NCBI GenBank assembly: GCA_033964015.1
Contig: JAWWUD010000230.1
Location: 1 to 64,000, forward strand
Reading direction: 5' to 3'
Source of the DNA: Scolanthus callimorphus
Taxonomy: Eukaryota > Cnidaria > Anthozoa > Actiniaria > Edwardsiidae
DNA: 64,000 bases
Of this stretch, positions 43,016 through 57,000 are shown piece by piece. The notes beneath the pieces were generated by a model. It was given only the letters and a program-made list of their open reading frames with translations, was not told the origin of the DNA and made no database searches. How positions within the stretch are numbered: position 1 is the first letter of the stretch; the number at the start of each line of letters is the position of its first letter. The position numbers and the translations under genes are program-made.

Positions 43016-44090
43016 AATAATATACACGCAAAAATTTCTCGATTCTGATTGGTCGAGAGCAGTGCAATTTCAATGTAATTTCAGTGCAAAAAATGTAATT
43101 TCAGTGCAAAAAGATGTAATTTCAGTGCAAATTACAAATTTCTCGCTTTCTTATTGGCTTATACAACAATGGATTTTGCGTACGAGCCAATCAAATGCGC
43201 GCTAGCTGAGTCACGCCACTCGATTCTGCTGAGCCAGCCAAGATGGAGATCGATTGCAATGGAGGGAGAAAAATCGGTTTCTGTTCATGAAATTCATCTT
43301 CCGAAACTTGTGGAAAGCAAAATGTGAACTCCTTATGGACTTTAGCAAGACTTGTTTTAGTTTGGGTTCTTTGTTATGGAAGGAAATGAAGGGAAATCTT
43401 CGTTGATTGCACGAACCTAGCGGGGAAAAAAACTGCACAAGTCTACACGAAAAGCACTTGTTGATACGCAAAGATTCCCGGGGTCAAATTCCTGTAAATC
43501 TTCGTTGTTTAGCTGTTACAAGAAAGTTTACACAAGAGAAGAATTCAGGTATGTCTTTAGTGGAAGCTATGTCTACCTTTCTGGACAATATTTTGCGTGT
43601 TTTGGTTGACCGAACACACACTGAAAGAAACCTAAATAAAGAAACCTAAATAAAGAAACCTAAATAAAGAAACCTAGTAAATTCAGGCTCTGCTATGTTA
43701 TTTTATACCTTGGAATCGGAAATAAATTTGATGATTGACAAAACAGAACTCCACCTGTTCCTTTTAAATGAAATTGTTGTGTCAAGTTCATTTTATTTAA
43801 GCTTGTCAAGTTAGGATTTGTAAACTTTGCTCGTTTGTCTGGCATGCGTTCGGTGCACAATGTGGCCGCTTGAAACCTGTCTTTCTCTGAAAATTTTTGC
43901 GTGTATATTATTAATAAGTAATCATACGACTTTTCTCGTGCAATTTGAAATTAATTTGCACTTGTGAGTTTTTCAAAAAGCTCAAATTGCACTCGCCCTA
44001 CGGGCTCGTGCAATTTTGATACTTTTTGAAAAACTCACTCGTGCAAATTAATTTCAAATTGCACTCGAAGTCGTATGATTACCTATACTA
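43016..44090. mobile_element. element E, second copy
   Basis: ATAATATACACGCAAAAATT at the left and AATTTTTGCGTGTATATTAT at about 43895 are complements, followed by a TCATACGACTT..AAGTCGTATGA hairpin (43921-44080). The left half carries GTAATTTCAGTGCAAAAA in tandem (43075-43130). An uninterrupted interior of about 0.85 kb shows what the 32757-41361 copy looked like before the nested insertions, although the interiors have diverged. Confidence 0.55.
43611..43678. repeat. GAAACCTAAATAAA tandem repeat, about 4 copies
   Basis: A 14-15 bp unit repeated within element E copy 2. It contains AATAAA in each unit but shows no other sign of being a polyadenylation site. Confidence 0.7.
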
Positions 44091-44647
44091 ATGTGCCAAC
44101 CGTAGATTGAATAGCGCCCTTTGTTCTGTGAACCAATCGATCTCTGGTTGGCACATTAATAACAATCGATGACGTCAGCGTGAACAGCGCTATACTAAGA
44201 TATGAGGAAATATATTTACAAATCTTCCAAATAAGGCAATCAGGGTTCCTAATAAGGTAATTTTGCAACAGCGCCAATTTGACGGTTTTTGGCGAAGTTT
44301 TCTTCCAGGGTGGATAGCTATAGGGTTATTCAACAACGTGGGCTTTTTTGTCTTTCAAAGAGGTTGATCATCAACCATCAACGAGGAAAGATGTCTGCAT
44401 TTGTGCAATGTTCTCAAAATGTTTGTTGCTGATTGCAGTTACTATGGTAAATTTCTATCGTTAATAATACAGATATTTGTCATCGTAAGTGTCAATCAAT
44501 GCAGGAGTTCATAACAGGTCATTCTCCACAACATCGCCAAAGTGACGATCTTTTGATGTTGTTTTGGCAAAAAGGAACAACAGCTTTTGCGGTTGACCAT
44601 TTAGGGCGCGGTTCCAAATCACAGGTTATGGCACATCAGTGGGTCAC

Positions 44648-44840
44648 GCAATATCAACATGATACGCCATATCAGCATCCACGCGATATCAGCATGTCAC
44701 GCCATATCAGCAGTCACGCCATATCAGCATGTCACGCCATATCAGAATGTCACGCCATATCAGCATGTCACGCCATATCAGCATGTCACGCCATATCAGC
44801 ATGTCACGCCATATCAGCATGTCACGCCATATCAGCAAAC
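44648..44840. repeat. 18-bp minisatellite (ATATCAGCATGTCACGCC)
   Basis: About ten units. The unit is a multiple of three and lacks stop codons in several frames, so both strands show open frames with a six-residue period (CHAISA on +, LIWRDM on -). There is no start context, splice structure or known domain, so it is not called as a gene. Confidence 0.85.
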
Positions 44841-45020
44841 AAAGTCCATCAAAATATTGACGATGCCTGACGAAAATAAGTGTTTCTAACAATAGACACT
44901 ATTTCGGTTGCAGCAGAGGGAGAGAGAGATGGCTTCCTGGCTATGAACTCCTGCTTCAACTGAATCCATTTTAACGGTCTAGAATTTGTTATTGTAATAT
45001 GCCTATATAAATCTTGGAGT

Positions 45021-48000
45021 CTATTCCTTTAAGGGCTCGACATAGTTTGAAGGAAAGTAGCCAACCTAATTGAAAAAAGATATATATATCAGTTTGATAC
45101 TCTTGAAAAATCGACACAAACTTACCGGGGACAGAAAACGGCGGGTGAATAAAGAGGCCTCGCCAGTGGACCGGGAGAGGGGTGCCCGGTGTTAGTTGTC
45201 ACCGTTTCAAAATTGAATATGTCGCTTTTTCGGGACTTCTGTGTCGCAATTTTATGGCCGGGTTGCTTGTCGAAATTTACCCCCGGCAGAGCTCGACTAA
45301 GACTTTTTAAGGGGACATGGCCAACTAGAAAACACCTTTTCGGGCCCGAGAACGCTCGTGTGTTTCGAGAAACGGGCTGCCCTCCATGTCCCTTACAAGT
45401 CGTGCCGTAAAAACGCTCGGTTCATACCTGGCCATCGCATTCGCCTTTCCACCATGATCCATCCTTGTTAAGAATGAGAATTTTAGAATTTTTCTGTGGA
45501 AATAACAAAGATGATATTAACAAGTCGTTTTAGACCACAAACCGCTCGCAAGTTGCACTTGGATGAACGTTCAGCCCACTGCCACAACTGAAAGTTTTTA
45601 ATGAATTTTGAGCTCGAATATAATTTGCACAGGCATGACAATTTGCTGCACTGGTGGTACGCGAAAATTGCACTGCTCTCGACCAATCAGAATTGCGACA
45701 TTTTTGCATGTTTTTGGTACGGATAAACACAAAGTTCATTGGAAAAAAAGGCGGTTCATTCTGATCACTCTCTCTTCTCCTTCTTGCATGTGGTCTTTCC
45801 CTTCTCTCTGCATTCGCAGTCTTCCTGTCCTCATCTATCTACGACAGACACGCAATTAAACGGAGCCTGTCACGCTAGGCGCATGCTCCAGGAGCGATCA
45901 CTCTGATTCATCAGCAAAACTAATTAGACCATCCTATCAGATAACTATTTAAGAATATGTAAAGCTAAAAAGAATGGTCCGATGGATCGAGAAATAGCGA
46001 GATGATAAACGATTGTTTTCGAGGTTTTTAGCCTTCGCTGGCTGATCATCGTTACGGGACGATACTTCTTTGTTTTGAGATGCGCAGAAAAGCTCCGCAG
46101 TTGCGCGACAAGCTCCCTTTTAGTCGCGCTATGCTGTCCTGCCATGATGCCCTGTCATTACATCCATGGGGATGAGTTACGGATGCATCAAAATTAAGCT
46201 TAAACATTTGTTGTCTTTTTACCTGCATGGAAATTTCTTTAGCATTTCTTGCTTGGTATGGATATAACGCCTTGGCCCAGCCTATCCCTGCCACAAACAG
46301 GAAAAACATGATATATCACTTCCCAAGAGAAATGTTCTTCATAAAGAAACAGCTGGCACAACGATATACCTTTTCCGCTTGAGAGGGGGGACGTCCTGTG
46401 GTCTTACAAAAGCCTTAAGGCTGAAATTTTAATGGCTTATTTGATTGCACATTCAAAATAAGGAAGAATGCCGTTTATTTCGCGTTCATAGCTCTTTTGG
46501 TTTCAGAGATATTGAAGATTTTTACTTATGCAAATTAGCAAAAAAAATGACGTCACAACAAGACAAGGGCAAAAGAGGCCAACAATGTTTTATGTATAAT
46601 TCTATTTGGGATAGTTAGATTCACTTAAAACTTGGTAATAAATAAGAATGTGCAATCAAATAAGTTACATTTTCAGCCTTGAGTAGCACTTTAACGCACG
46701 AGCATGCTCTTTGATATAAAGTCGCATAAGTGCCAGTGGTGATTTTTGAAATTAGGTGTATTCAACCGTTTCCTGGCACAACAATTAGAATTATAGAGTT
46801 ATCTGGCCCTAGAGTTATCTGGTACTAGAGTTATCTGGTACTAGAGTTATCTGGTACTAGAGTAATCTGATACTATAGTTATCTGGTACTAGAGTTATCT
46901 GGTACTAGAGTTATCTGGTCCTAGAGTTATCTGGTACTAGAGTTATCTGGTACTAGAGTAATCTGATACTAGAGTTATCTGGTCCTAGAGTTATCTGGTC
47001 CTAGAGTTATCTGGTACTAGAGTAATCTGGTACTAGAGTTATCTGGTACTAGAGTTATCTGGTACTAGAGTAATCTGGTACTAGAGTAATCTGGTACTAG
47101 AGTTATCTGGTACTAGAGTAATCTGGTACTAGAGTTATCTGGTACTAGAGTTATCTGGTACTAGAGTTATCTGGTCCTAGAGTTATCTGGTACTAGAGTT
47201 ATCTGGTACTAGAGTAATCTGGTACTAGAGTTATCTGGTACTAGAGTTATCTGGTACTAGAGTTATCTGGTACTAGAGTTATCTGGTCCTAGAGTTATCT
47301 GGTACTAGAGTTATCTGGTACTAGAGTAATCTGGTACTAGAGTAATCTGGTACTAGAGTAATCTGGTACTAGAGTAATCTGGTACTAGAGTTATCTGGTA
47401 CTAGAGTTATCTGGTACTAGAGTAATCTGGTACTAGAGTTATCTGGTACTAGAGTTATCTGGTACTAGAGTTATCTGGTACTAGAGTTATCTGGTACTAG
47501 AGTTATCTGGTACTAGAGTTATCTGGTACTAGAGTAATCTGGTACTAGAGTTATCTGGTACTAGAGTTATCTGGTACTAGAGTAATCTGGTACTAGAGTA
47601 AGAGTAGAGTACTAGAGTTATCTGGTACTAGAGTTATCTGATACTAGAGTTATCTGGTCCTAGAGTTATCTGGTGCTAGAGTTATCTGGTACTAGAGTAA
47701 TCTGGTACTAGAGTTATCTGGTACTAGAGTTATCTGGTACTAGAGTTATCTGGTACTAGAGTTATCTGGTCCTAGAGTTATCTGGTACTAGAGTTATCTG
47801 GTACTAGAGTAATCTGGTACTAGAGTTATCTGGTACTAGAGTTATCTGGTACTAGAGTTATCTGGTACTAGAGTAATCTGGTACTAGAGTAATCTGGTAC
47901 TAGAGTTATCTGGTACTAGAGTTATCTGATACTAGACCGTGGCAGTCTTACCTCGACTTTCCTGCTCCTCGTTGACGCCACAGCGCAAAGTTGTATCGAG

Positions 48001-51000
48001 GCCGGTGAAACTAACACCTAAGGTGTTCTCACGATAGTAGTCTATTAACTCCTGAAATAGAACACAAACAAACCATCAAAGGTCCTGTGTCCGAAGAGTG
48101 CGATCCAATGTTATGATCTGTTTGTTGTGTTGATCTAATACGGTGAGAAACTTTCAAAATATCACCATTAGCTTGTTGTTCTATGACTACATAACACTTA
48201 AACGAGCTTGAGATCAAAGGATGGATCGGAATTCCATGAGATTTAAACGGATTGAGCTCGCTTCTTTTACCGTTGACTCATTTACATAGACTTTTATGGG
48301 TTGCGCGCGGCACCCTGATATATCATCACGAAAAGAAGTGACTGAAACACGGTACAATAATCATGTTCATGATCTTAATTGGCTGATAGTCGCCCGCAAA
48401 AGCGCGCTATTCTAGTCACGTGATCAATTTCAACCAATGGATATGCATTAAAATGTAGCGTTGTACTATAAAGTAGAATAGTAAGGGCCAAAACAGTATT
48501 TTGCGGTGGAATACAATTTTTTAGGCAACTCGAAGGCCACGGATGACGGCATAGCTTTTTCTGGTCTGCATGCGGACCAGCTTGCGGTGAGTATAAGTAT
48601 GTGGACCAACTTCCGGTCTGTATAAGTATGCGGACCAACTTCCGGTCTGAATAAGTATGTGGACTCACTTCCGGTCTGTAGAAGTGTACAGACCACCTTC
48701 AGGTCTGTATGAGTGTGCAGACCAACTTCCGGTCTGTACAAGTGTGCAGACTAACTTCCGGTCTGTACCGGTATGCTGACACCTAAACTATTCAAATTAG
48801 TATTTCTCTTTGAGGGTGCCAAAGAACCCTGTTCTAGACTAATAGAGAGAATTCAAATCTTACCGGTATTCCAGTGAATGTTTTTGATTGTGTTAAACAG
48901 AACGCGCCGTCTTCGTACGGAATCTTGATGTGTTTGGCCGAGTTTCGAAATCTGTAACAAAAGAGCCCGCACACTATAGAGGATGTTTTGGCGTACACTT
49001 GGGAGGTAATATCACTAGTCAAAAGTATAGTATCAGATTGGTAAAAGGGGAAATTGCGTTAAACCAGAAACATATAACTTACTCACTTATATGTTTCTGG
49101 TTAAACAGAACGCGTTCCGTACGGAATCTTGATGTGTTTGGCCGAGTTTCGAAATCTGTACGAGCCCGTACACTATAAAGGGTATTTTAGTGTACACTTG
49201 GAGGTAATTACGTCTCGTCCCCGGCTCGTCTCCTCGTGGGAGAGGCTCTGGTGACAGCCACTGACGAATGCGCGAGTTTTGATACAGAGCCGTTGAAGAG
49301 GAATAACGTTCTGCGCATGCCCTAACGTTCAAAATCAACCAATCAGCGAAGGCCCTCAAATGGATGTCCCCAGAGCCTCCCGCGCGATCAAACGAGCCGG
49401 GGTCGGGGAGCCCTGGGTACGAGAATGGCGCGATAGATTTGATAGAGAGGAGGTGATGTCCGCGGCGCATGTCCCAGTGTTCAAAACCAGCCAATCATCA
49501 AAGGCTTTCAAATGGCTGCCTCGCCCGCGAGGTGTCGAGCCGTGCATTCCTATCCCTAATGATATGCTCTACACACCAGACAGGGCGAATGACGCAGCAT
49601 AATATCACCAATGCCTACCTGACACTGAGTGCGTACTCGCCAGTTCTGTTGACACTTTCCCGAACAAGAAAGGTTCCGTCTGACCTGTTGGTCATTTCGC
49701 GCTCAGCATCTGTCCGATCCATTTTACCAGCAAACCTGGACAAGAAAAAAGACACATGCCCCAATTTCAGATGACTGTCTAAGGGAATCAAAGGCCGTTT
49801 TCACACTAGAGACGAACAAATCGTCTGGACGGACAAATCGTCTGTAGACGAACAAATCGTCTGATGTGAAAACGGGACGAACAAATTTTCAGACGAACAA
49901 ATCGTCCAAATTTGTTCGTCTGTTTGGCCGTCTAGGAAGACGAGTTTTCATAGACAACTTGTTCGTATAGACGAACAAATCGACTAAAGTCCGACCTGAA
50001 TTCACACTAGACGTACAAAGACGAACAAATCGTCAGACGATTTGTCCGTCTAGACGACTTGTTCGTCTTCTAGTGTGAAAACGGCCAATTTGTGTTTCTA
50101 CATGTTCCTATTGGTCGAGTTCTGGGGTCTTTGTCTAGTCAGCCAACGTTGAGAAGAAATAAACAGTGTCTCTCGTTTTCTTGGGTCACGACTAAACACA
50201 AGTCGTACTTACTTCGAGTTTCGTCGTTGACTGAGTTTCGTTTCTTATTGGCTTAGTGAGTTTACTTTGTGTTTATTTCTCGGCACATTTGAAATACATT
50301 ATCATTCTATCATCACCACAACCACTCCCATCATCATCACCATCGTATCATCGCCCTCGTAATCGCCGTTAACAACATTGCGGTAGTGATAGTGCAGATT
50401 TCGTATGACTGTGAAAAGTGCCGCGACAAATTTGTGCCGCGCCGCGACCGTGCCGCGAGTACGCGATTTCATTCCGTATCTACAGCAGGCCAAGTTCCGT
50501 GCCGCGACCGCGACAGTGCCGCGCCGTGTTGCAGCACTTTTCACAGTCATACGAAATCTGCTCTAACAAGCACGGCATGTCTGACTCACCAAGGAAATGT
50601 GACGAGAAACTCATTTAGATCTCCTGGTGCAGGTGACGGATGAGCAGGACTCCTACAACACAAAACAAAACAAACCTGAGCTTTGCAACCATTGGTGTCC
50701 GTACGTAAGGCATACGACAAACACCGGTCTAATTATGAGCCGTTCCTAATGCAAACAAGGAAACGCTATTGCCTAAGTTCATACATACAATACAATACAT
50801 ACAACTTTATTTACGCACACGGAGAAACATCAGTCTATTACAATTGACTAAACACAATAGCTGTAATAAAAAGACTGGTTTACGTGTTTGCCGTCATATG
50901 CATAAGGAATGGCTTTTGATAAAACCGGCGTATGTCGTAGGCCTAAAAGGCTGGCTTTAGAAGACCGTGTGCAAAATGGTCGGTAACGTCGGTCAGTACC

Positions 51001-54000
51001 GTCGCTCGAAATTACGTTGCGAATATATCCATTTTCAAGTCCTTATTATGTAGCGAAGGGACTTACTCTTCCTGTAACGTATGCTGTTCGTATCTGTGAC
51101 GTCGAGAAGCACCCTAAAATGAAAAAAGTGCACCACTATTAACTAAGATAGGGTTCTTCCGTCGAAGACACAATCGTGGGATAGTTTGCCCGAGAAAATT
51201 CGCAGCAATTCGCAGAATAATAAGCAATTATTGGATGAGGTTGAGCATGACATCGTGAGTTAGCCGAAGGTTGAGGCAGATAACACAGGCACGAGGTTTT
51301 GCTAACTAACGATGTCATGCGAAAACCGAATTCAATAACTGTTTTATTATACATTTAAAAAAGGACACATTGATACGATGCCAGATGACTTTATTCAAAT
51401 GGCTTTGTTCAAATTCAAACTGCAGACACGGACGAGGGGCTTGGGAACGACCGACTTTGAACTTGACATGATAAGTCAAGTTAACGCGACATTGAGAATT
51501 GATTAGTTGCTCTCGACCAATCAGATTTGCGATAGTAAGTTCAATGTATAATAAAACTGTTTATATGAAGTTATTTACGAGGAAAACTATCCACATTGTG
51601 CGTAAGACAGAACAGCCTCAATGTTTTTTTTTGTACAAATCTAAATGAGTGAAACAGGAGCCATTGGGTGAAATTCGCCCGCAAAAGCGGGTACTATCCA
51701 AGTCACGTGATCAATCTTCACCAATGGAAAAGCGTCAAAATTCAGCGTTGACCTATAACGACTTTCATACCACCAGATACGCATGAGTATCATGCGAATT
51801 TTATTTTTCCAAAAGAAAATGAGGAGAGGCGTTTGATTGGGTGGAGAACCCTTCCTCAAAAGTTGCAAATTGTTCCTCAAACCTGATTCGGGCGTCCTGT
51901 GTCGGTAGATTCCTGGTTGGTCACGTGACTTCGTGGGAAATACCCGGTTGTGGAAGTTCGTATAGAATATCCCTTGGAGAACAAAAAGGAAATAAATGAA
52001 ATAGTAAGATTAGTTCAACGGGTGTGAAACGCAAAAGATATATAGATGGAACACTTTGTATGACGGTGAAAATGTTACGGACACGGAACGCGCCATAACG
52101 GTATTGCCGTATTTATACCAGGAGAAGGCTAAGCCGTGCAGACGGCCTTAACATTTTTCGTTAAGGACGTCTAGTTTAAATTCGAAACTGCGTTTAGGAC
52201 GACCGTAGACTAGCTAAGCGTGTATAGTTCTTCTGGAAAAGAATTCTGAAAAAAGTGTCGAGTCTTGTCATAACATGCGAAATTTGCTGTAAGGCCGTCT
52301 TGATTTTAGTCGTCTCGTCTTTATACTAGACGGCTAAGCCGTCCGGCAAGATAAGGTCGTCTATAAGGGTGTTGCGTTGCCTCGTGTAACATGGCCTTAC
52401 CGCAGCGTAGTTTCGAATGCGGACTACATACCTCCCACCATTCAGGGTCTGTCTGATTTAACACCTCGACTTCGTCACCCACGACCAGGTTTAGGCTCGG
52501 TCGACCACTAGGGGCGATACCATGGAAACTAACGAAATCAAAACCAAACATAATTAGCATGAAACCAATCAAAAATAACATTCCTCACCACTAGAGGCCA
52601 TACTAAACGCAATGTAAATACACTTAGCCAATCAGAAACGAAACCCATTCAACAACCAACCAATCAGGGGGCGAAATAAGCACGACTTGCGTTTACAGGG
52701 TTCCCACGTTTTGAAGCTGGCAAAATTCCAGGACATTCAAGGACTTTTGAAAAAAATTAGGACCTTGCATACCGACATCTTGACATCTTGACATTTTGGT
52801 TTCATTGACGACATTCAACAAACAAATTTAATTTTGCAATCTTTATTTACAAAATTTCCCAGAACTCATTTGTAGAATTTTTTTTCAGGACTTTTAAGGA
52901 CCTTGGCAAATTTTTTGAAAATTCCAGGACTTTCCAGGCCTGGAAAAGGACATTTCAAAATTCCAGGACTTTCCAGGTTTTCAAGGACCCGTAGGAACCC
53001 TGGTTTAGTTTTGACATAGGAAAAAACAAAGACACGGTGTGTTTGGTTTTCCTTCGCATTCTCATTGGCACGAATCCACGACCTCAACCAATATATACGA
53101 GTAGAAAACGCAAGTCTGGTTAACTTTGGGCACTTATCTGAAAACCGCTCCAGTAGAATAACCTACTAAAATAGCATTCCTCTCTAGAGACACTTACTTT
53201 TGTACGGCCACGACAACTTTGACTTCTGAGGTCAAGAAAAGAGAAAAGTTTAAGATCTACACCATAGTTAAGCTAATCGTATTTAGGTAAACACATTACA
53301 TATTTGCGTGAGTAAACACCTCGTTTATCTCGCGTGTCCCTGGATTCGAGCAAGGAAGTTTGAACAACGATTTAAAACATTCAATACCGATGACGTAGCA
53401 TCTCTGCTTTACCGAATCCATTAACAGGACAAACGCGTGGATTGTCTAGAGTTTATTGATGACACTCTTTGCTATCCGTAAAATTCATTGCTTACGCCGT
53501 TAAATAGCCCGTGCCAGCCACTCCTTTGTGGATATTAGAAGACCAATTACGTGTAGAAATCTCTTAATAAACATCTAAAAACAAAGTTTCAATCGAGAAC
53601 ATTGCTCTATATGCTCTAAATCAACCGATAGAAATGGATGCTTTCTCCGATTTGTTATGTTGCTATGCTGTCAAAATGGAAGCTCTTTAAGAGAGGTTTG
53701 CACTAACGATCACCTGAAGGTTGCAAAATAAATTTTTTTCAAATCTCTCAAAATTGACTCATCAAAGGGTTTTGGTCACAGCCTCGAACGATATAAGTTT
53801 TAGATCCATCGGATTTTTATTTTGGTCAAATTGCACGAACATCGAAAATCGAGCGTGCAACTCAAGGTCATCGATCTCTTTCACGGCTTCAAAAAAGACT
53901 CAAATTTCTTCCAGATGACCTAAAGCCCTATTCTACTTATTGGATAGCATGTCAAGAATTTCATTTCGAGAGTTCAGTGGAATTAACGTGATCTACGGTA

Positions 54001-57000
54001 AGTAATATCGCTTGTTTGCTCTCGAAAGACCGCTAAATTTGTGCTGAAATTGTGTTCAGTTTGGCGACTGTCGCGGCCTCCAATTCAAACTACCCGAAAA
54101 ACTCTTTCGATAGTTATAAATAAGGGGTATTACTCTTCACCGTTGTATAATTATTTATCTAGTTTTCCATGTAACCTTGGCGAAATAGCCCATCGAACTT
54201 GGGCCTTGTGAAACAAGGGGAAAAATGTAAAACATTAAAATATCTGTAAAATATTCTTTATTTATCTTACGATAATACAAAACAACTCCATATGTTCGAA
54301 ATTATGTCTGCTTTTGGGTTCTGAAATTTGTTTGCCACCAGGAGCTGGAAATTTAGGTATTTTAGTCGTTTTGTGGGAACGGTAAAATCACGCTCTAAAA
54401 CCGGAACTTGGGCAAATTTTCGATGTTCGTGCAATTTGACCAAAATAAAAATCCGATGGATCTAAAACTTATATCATTCGAGGCTGTGACCAAAACCCTT
54501 TTGATGAGCCAATTTTGAGAGATTTGAAAAAAAATTATTTTGCAACCTTCAGGTGATCGTTAGTGCAAACCTCTCTTAATTAATTCAGTTTATAAGCGGA
54601 GCTCCTACGTCATCTGTATGGAATGTTACAGCTCGTTGCTCAGACGTCTTTTCTCCACAGGGAACCCACGGACCGGCGCGATAAAGGACGGTTGTTTACT
54701 TAGGCTAACAAAATATGATTTTGAACACAAAAGCAAGTGAAGCACATGCACTACAAAATAGGTCTTAAAATATGGAAAGAATATATGAAAATGTAATTGC
54801 CGATGAGTAACATGCAATCAATAATAATTGCTTTTCCATTACGAATACACTATAGCACTTCTTGCTTTTCTCTCGGGATAATATTTCAAGTTTATTTCCA
54901 GCTCTCGCTATCCGTAAGAGCTCCAGCTCCGCCCCTTTTTTATTGTTTTGTTTCGATTTTACAAGAAGACTAATGCCTGGTGCACACTAGCGACATAACG
55001 TCATAACGACATAAGCGCATAATGACATAAGAACATAACGACATAAGAAAAAAACATGTTTTTTTTCTCTTATGTTGTGATGTCTATGTCGTTATGTCGA
55101 TGTTATGTTGTTATGTCGGATGTTCACACTTGTACATAAGAGCATAAGAGAGCGCGCGCTTATGTCGTTATGTCGTTATGTCGCTAGTGTGCACCAGGCA
55201 TCTGACGAACTGAAACGTTTGAATTAACTTTCCTGAATCAGCCAATGGACGATTCAAGCTATAACGCACGCGCGCGCTGCATGTCGGTAGATGTGGGACA
55301 TTTGTCGAACAAACTGTTACAAAAGCGTGCGCTGCATTGTGGTAGTTGTGGGACACGGCTTGGGCATTTCTTAATAAAGAAGAGCGCGCGGGCTTATAGA
55401 TGGAATCGTCCATTGAATTGGATGCTTTCTCGGACTGAGACCCCACTCTCTAGTAAGGTAGCATTATTTCATATGGCTGTCATAGAAAGACTGCTTGGCT
55501 TTGTGTTTAATATGGCTTGTGATAGTCTGACAGGGAAGCCGTTACAGGCTGAAATCTTTATGGATTCTTATCGTTAATTCTCAGTACTTAGTGGACCTCA
55601 AGTCACTCGCTATCACCAGGAGCCTCCATTACTTGGTGACCATTATTTGGTGAGCGTCCGAAGCGCTGGAGCAGATGAATCTATTTTTTAGATTGACTCT
55701 TCTACTCCTGTGCATATGGCTAGACGTAGTAGAGTAGGTGGAGGCTCCTGTTGATGGGCTTCTCATTCTTCTACTCCTGTGCATACGGCTAGACCAAGTT
55801 GAGTAGATATGTGTAGATGGAGGCTCCTCGTGATGAGTTCTTGCTATTACATATAGCTTCCTCTTACGTTTTTGCCCTCTACCCTTGTGCCCCTATCTCC
55901 CCCTTTCTCTACATACGGCTTTTTTGTCGCTGTATCCCATCTCGTGCCCATGAATTGACGCCAAACGATGCTGGTGTGGATGTCTGCTTGACAAGTGGTG
56001 TGGCCTTGGAGTGCACGGGCGATACTAGGTGCAAGCAACGGGGTAAAACTAGTGGTGTGTTCACACTGACAGTCGCAACAAATCCGCACCCCTGCCCCTG
56101 ATAAGAATCTTACTTTGACCCCCTCCTGCCTGGGATTGACTTTTACTAGAAGGTACAGAGCCACGAAAACTACACTGTGCTAGGAGCAACACCCTAGAAC
56201 TCTAAGCTGAGATTATGGACGATCACCCTACCCAGCCGAGGTCCAAGGGGTGAGGATTTGTAAACGACTGCCTTATGGAAAGCAGATGATGTGTTTTAAG
56301 ATGGATGTGAATCGCCACTAAAGGCCGCGTGCCCAGGCTACTCCTTTCTGACAGCTCCATCATGCGTTGCGTTCTCTTATGCTTAAAGTGCCACTAAACG
56401 CAGAACTCAACTACATTTCATCAAAAAGATCCATTATCCAAGGGAACAGTAGCGAAACAAAAATGTGCTTTACGCGCGCCGTTAATATTTTATTGATTTT
56501 TGAATACTTTCGATTGGCGTTTTTTTTTCGTTCAACTATGCGCGATGCATCTTGGGGAGAAGTTCTTCAGAACAATGGTTCCTATGACGCATGAAGAAGA
56601 CATAGAAAATACAACAAAGAAGGTCTTTGTTCTTCTTTCATTGTCTTCTTCGTGGCCTTTGTTCTACTTTCTATGTCTTCTTCATGCGTCACAGGAACCA
56701 TTGTTCACCTCACATGAGGTAGAACGCATAGTTGAACGAAAAAAAATCGCCAATCGGAAATATTCAAAAACCAATAAAATATTAACGGCGCGCGGTAAAC
56801 ACATTTTTCTTTCGTTACTGTTCCTTTGGATAATGGATCTTTTTGATGAAATGTAGTTGACTTCTGCCTTTAGTGGCACTTTAAGCGTTCCATTATGGTG
56901 CAGAGTAAGTGACGTCATAGCCAGACAAGGAGTAGCAGACAGGAGTAGCCTGAACACGGGGCTAAGTTTTTTTGTTACGCTCTAATAATATTCCATATGT

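Noticed and set aside
44499..44870. 123-codon frame ending in CHAISA repeats
   Set aside because: Most of it is the 18-bp minisatellite and the complementary strand is equally open.
46791..47936. CRISPR-like regular array
   Set aside because: Units are contiguous 16-mers with no unique spacers, in an intron of an animal gene; it is a minisatellite.
49356..49602. Overlapping frames on both strands near 49.4 kb
   Set aside because: They lie in the Vav intron, in GC-rich repeat-like sequence, without splice-compatible boundaries or homology I can recognise.
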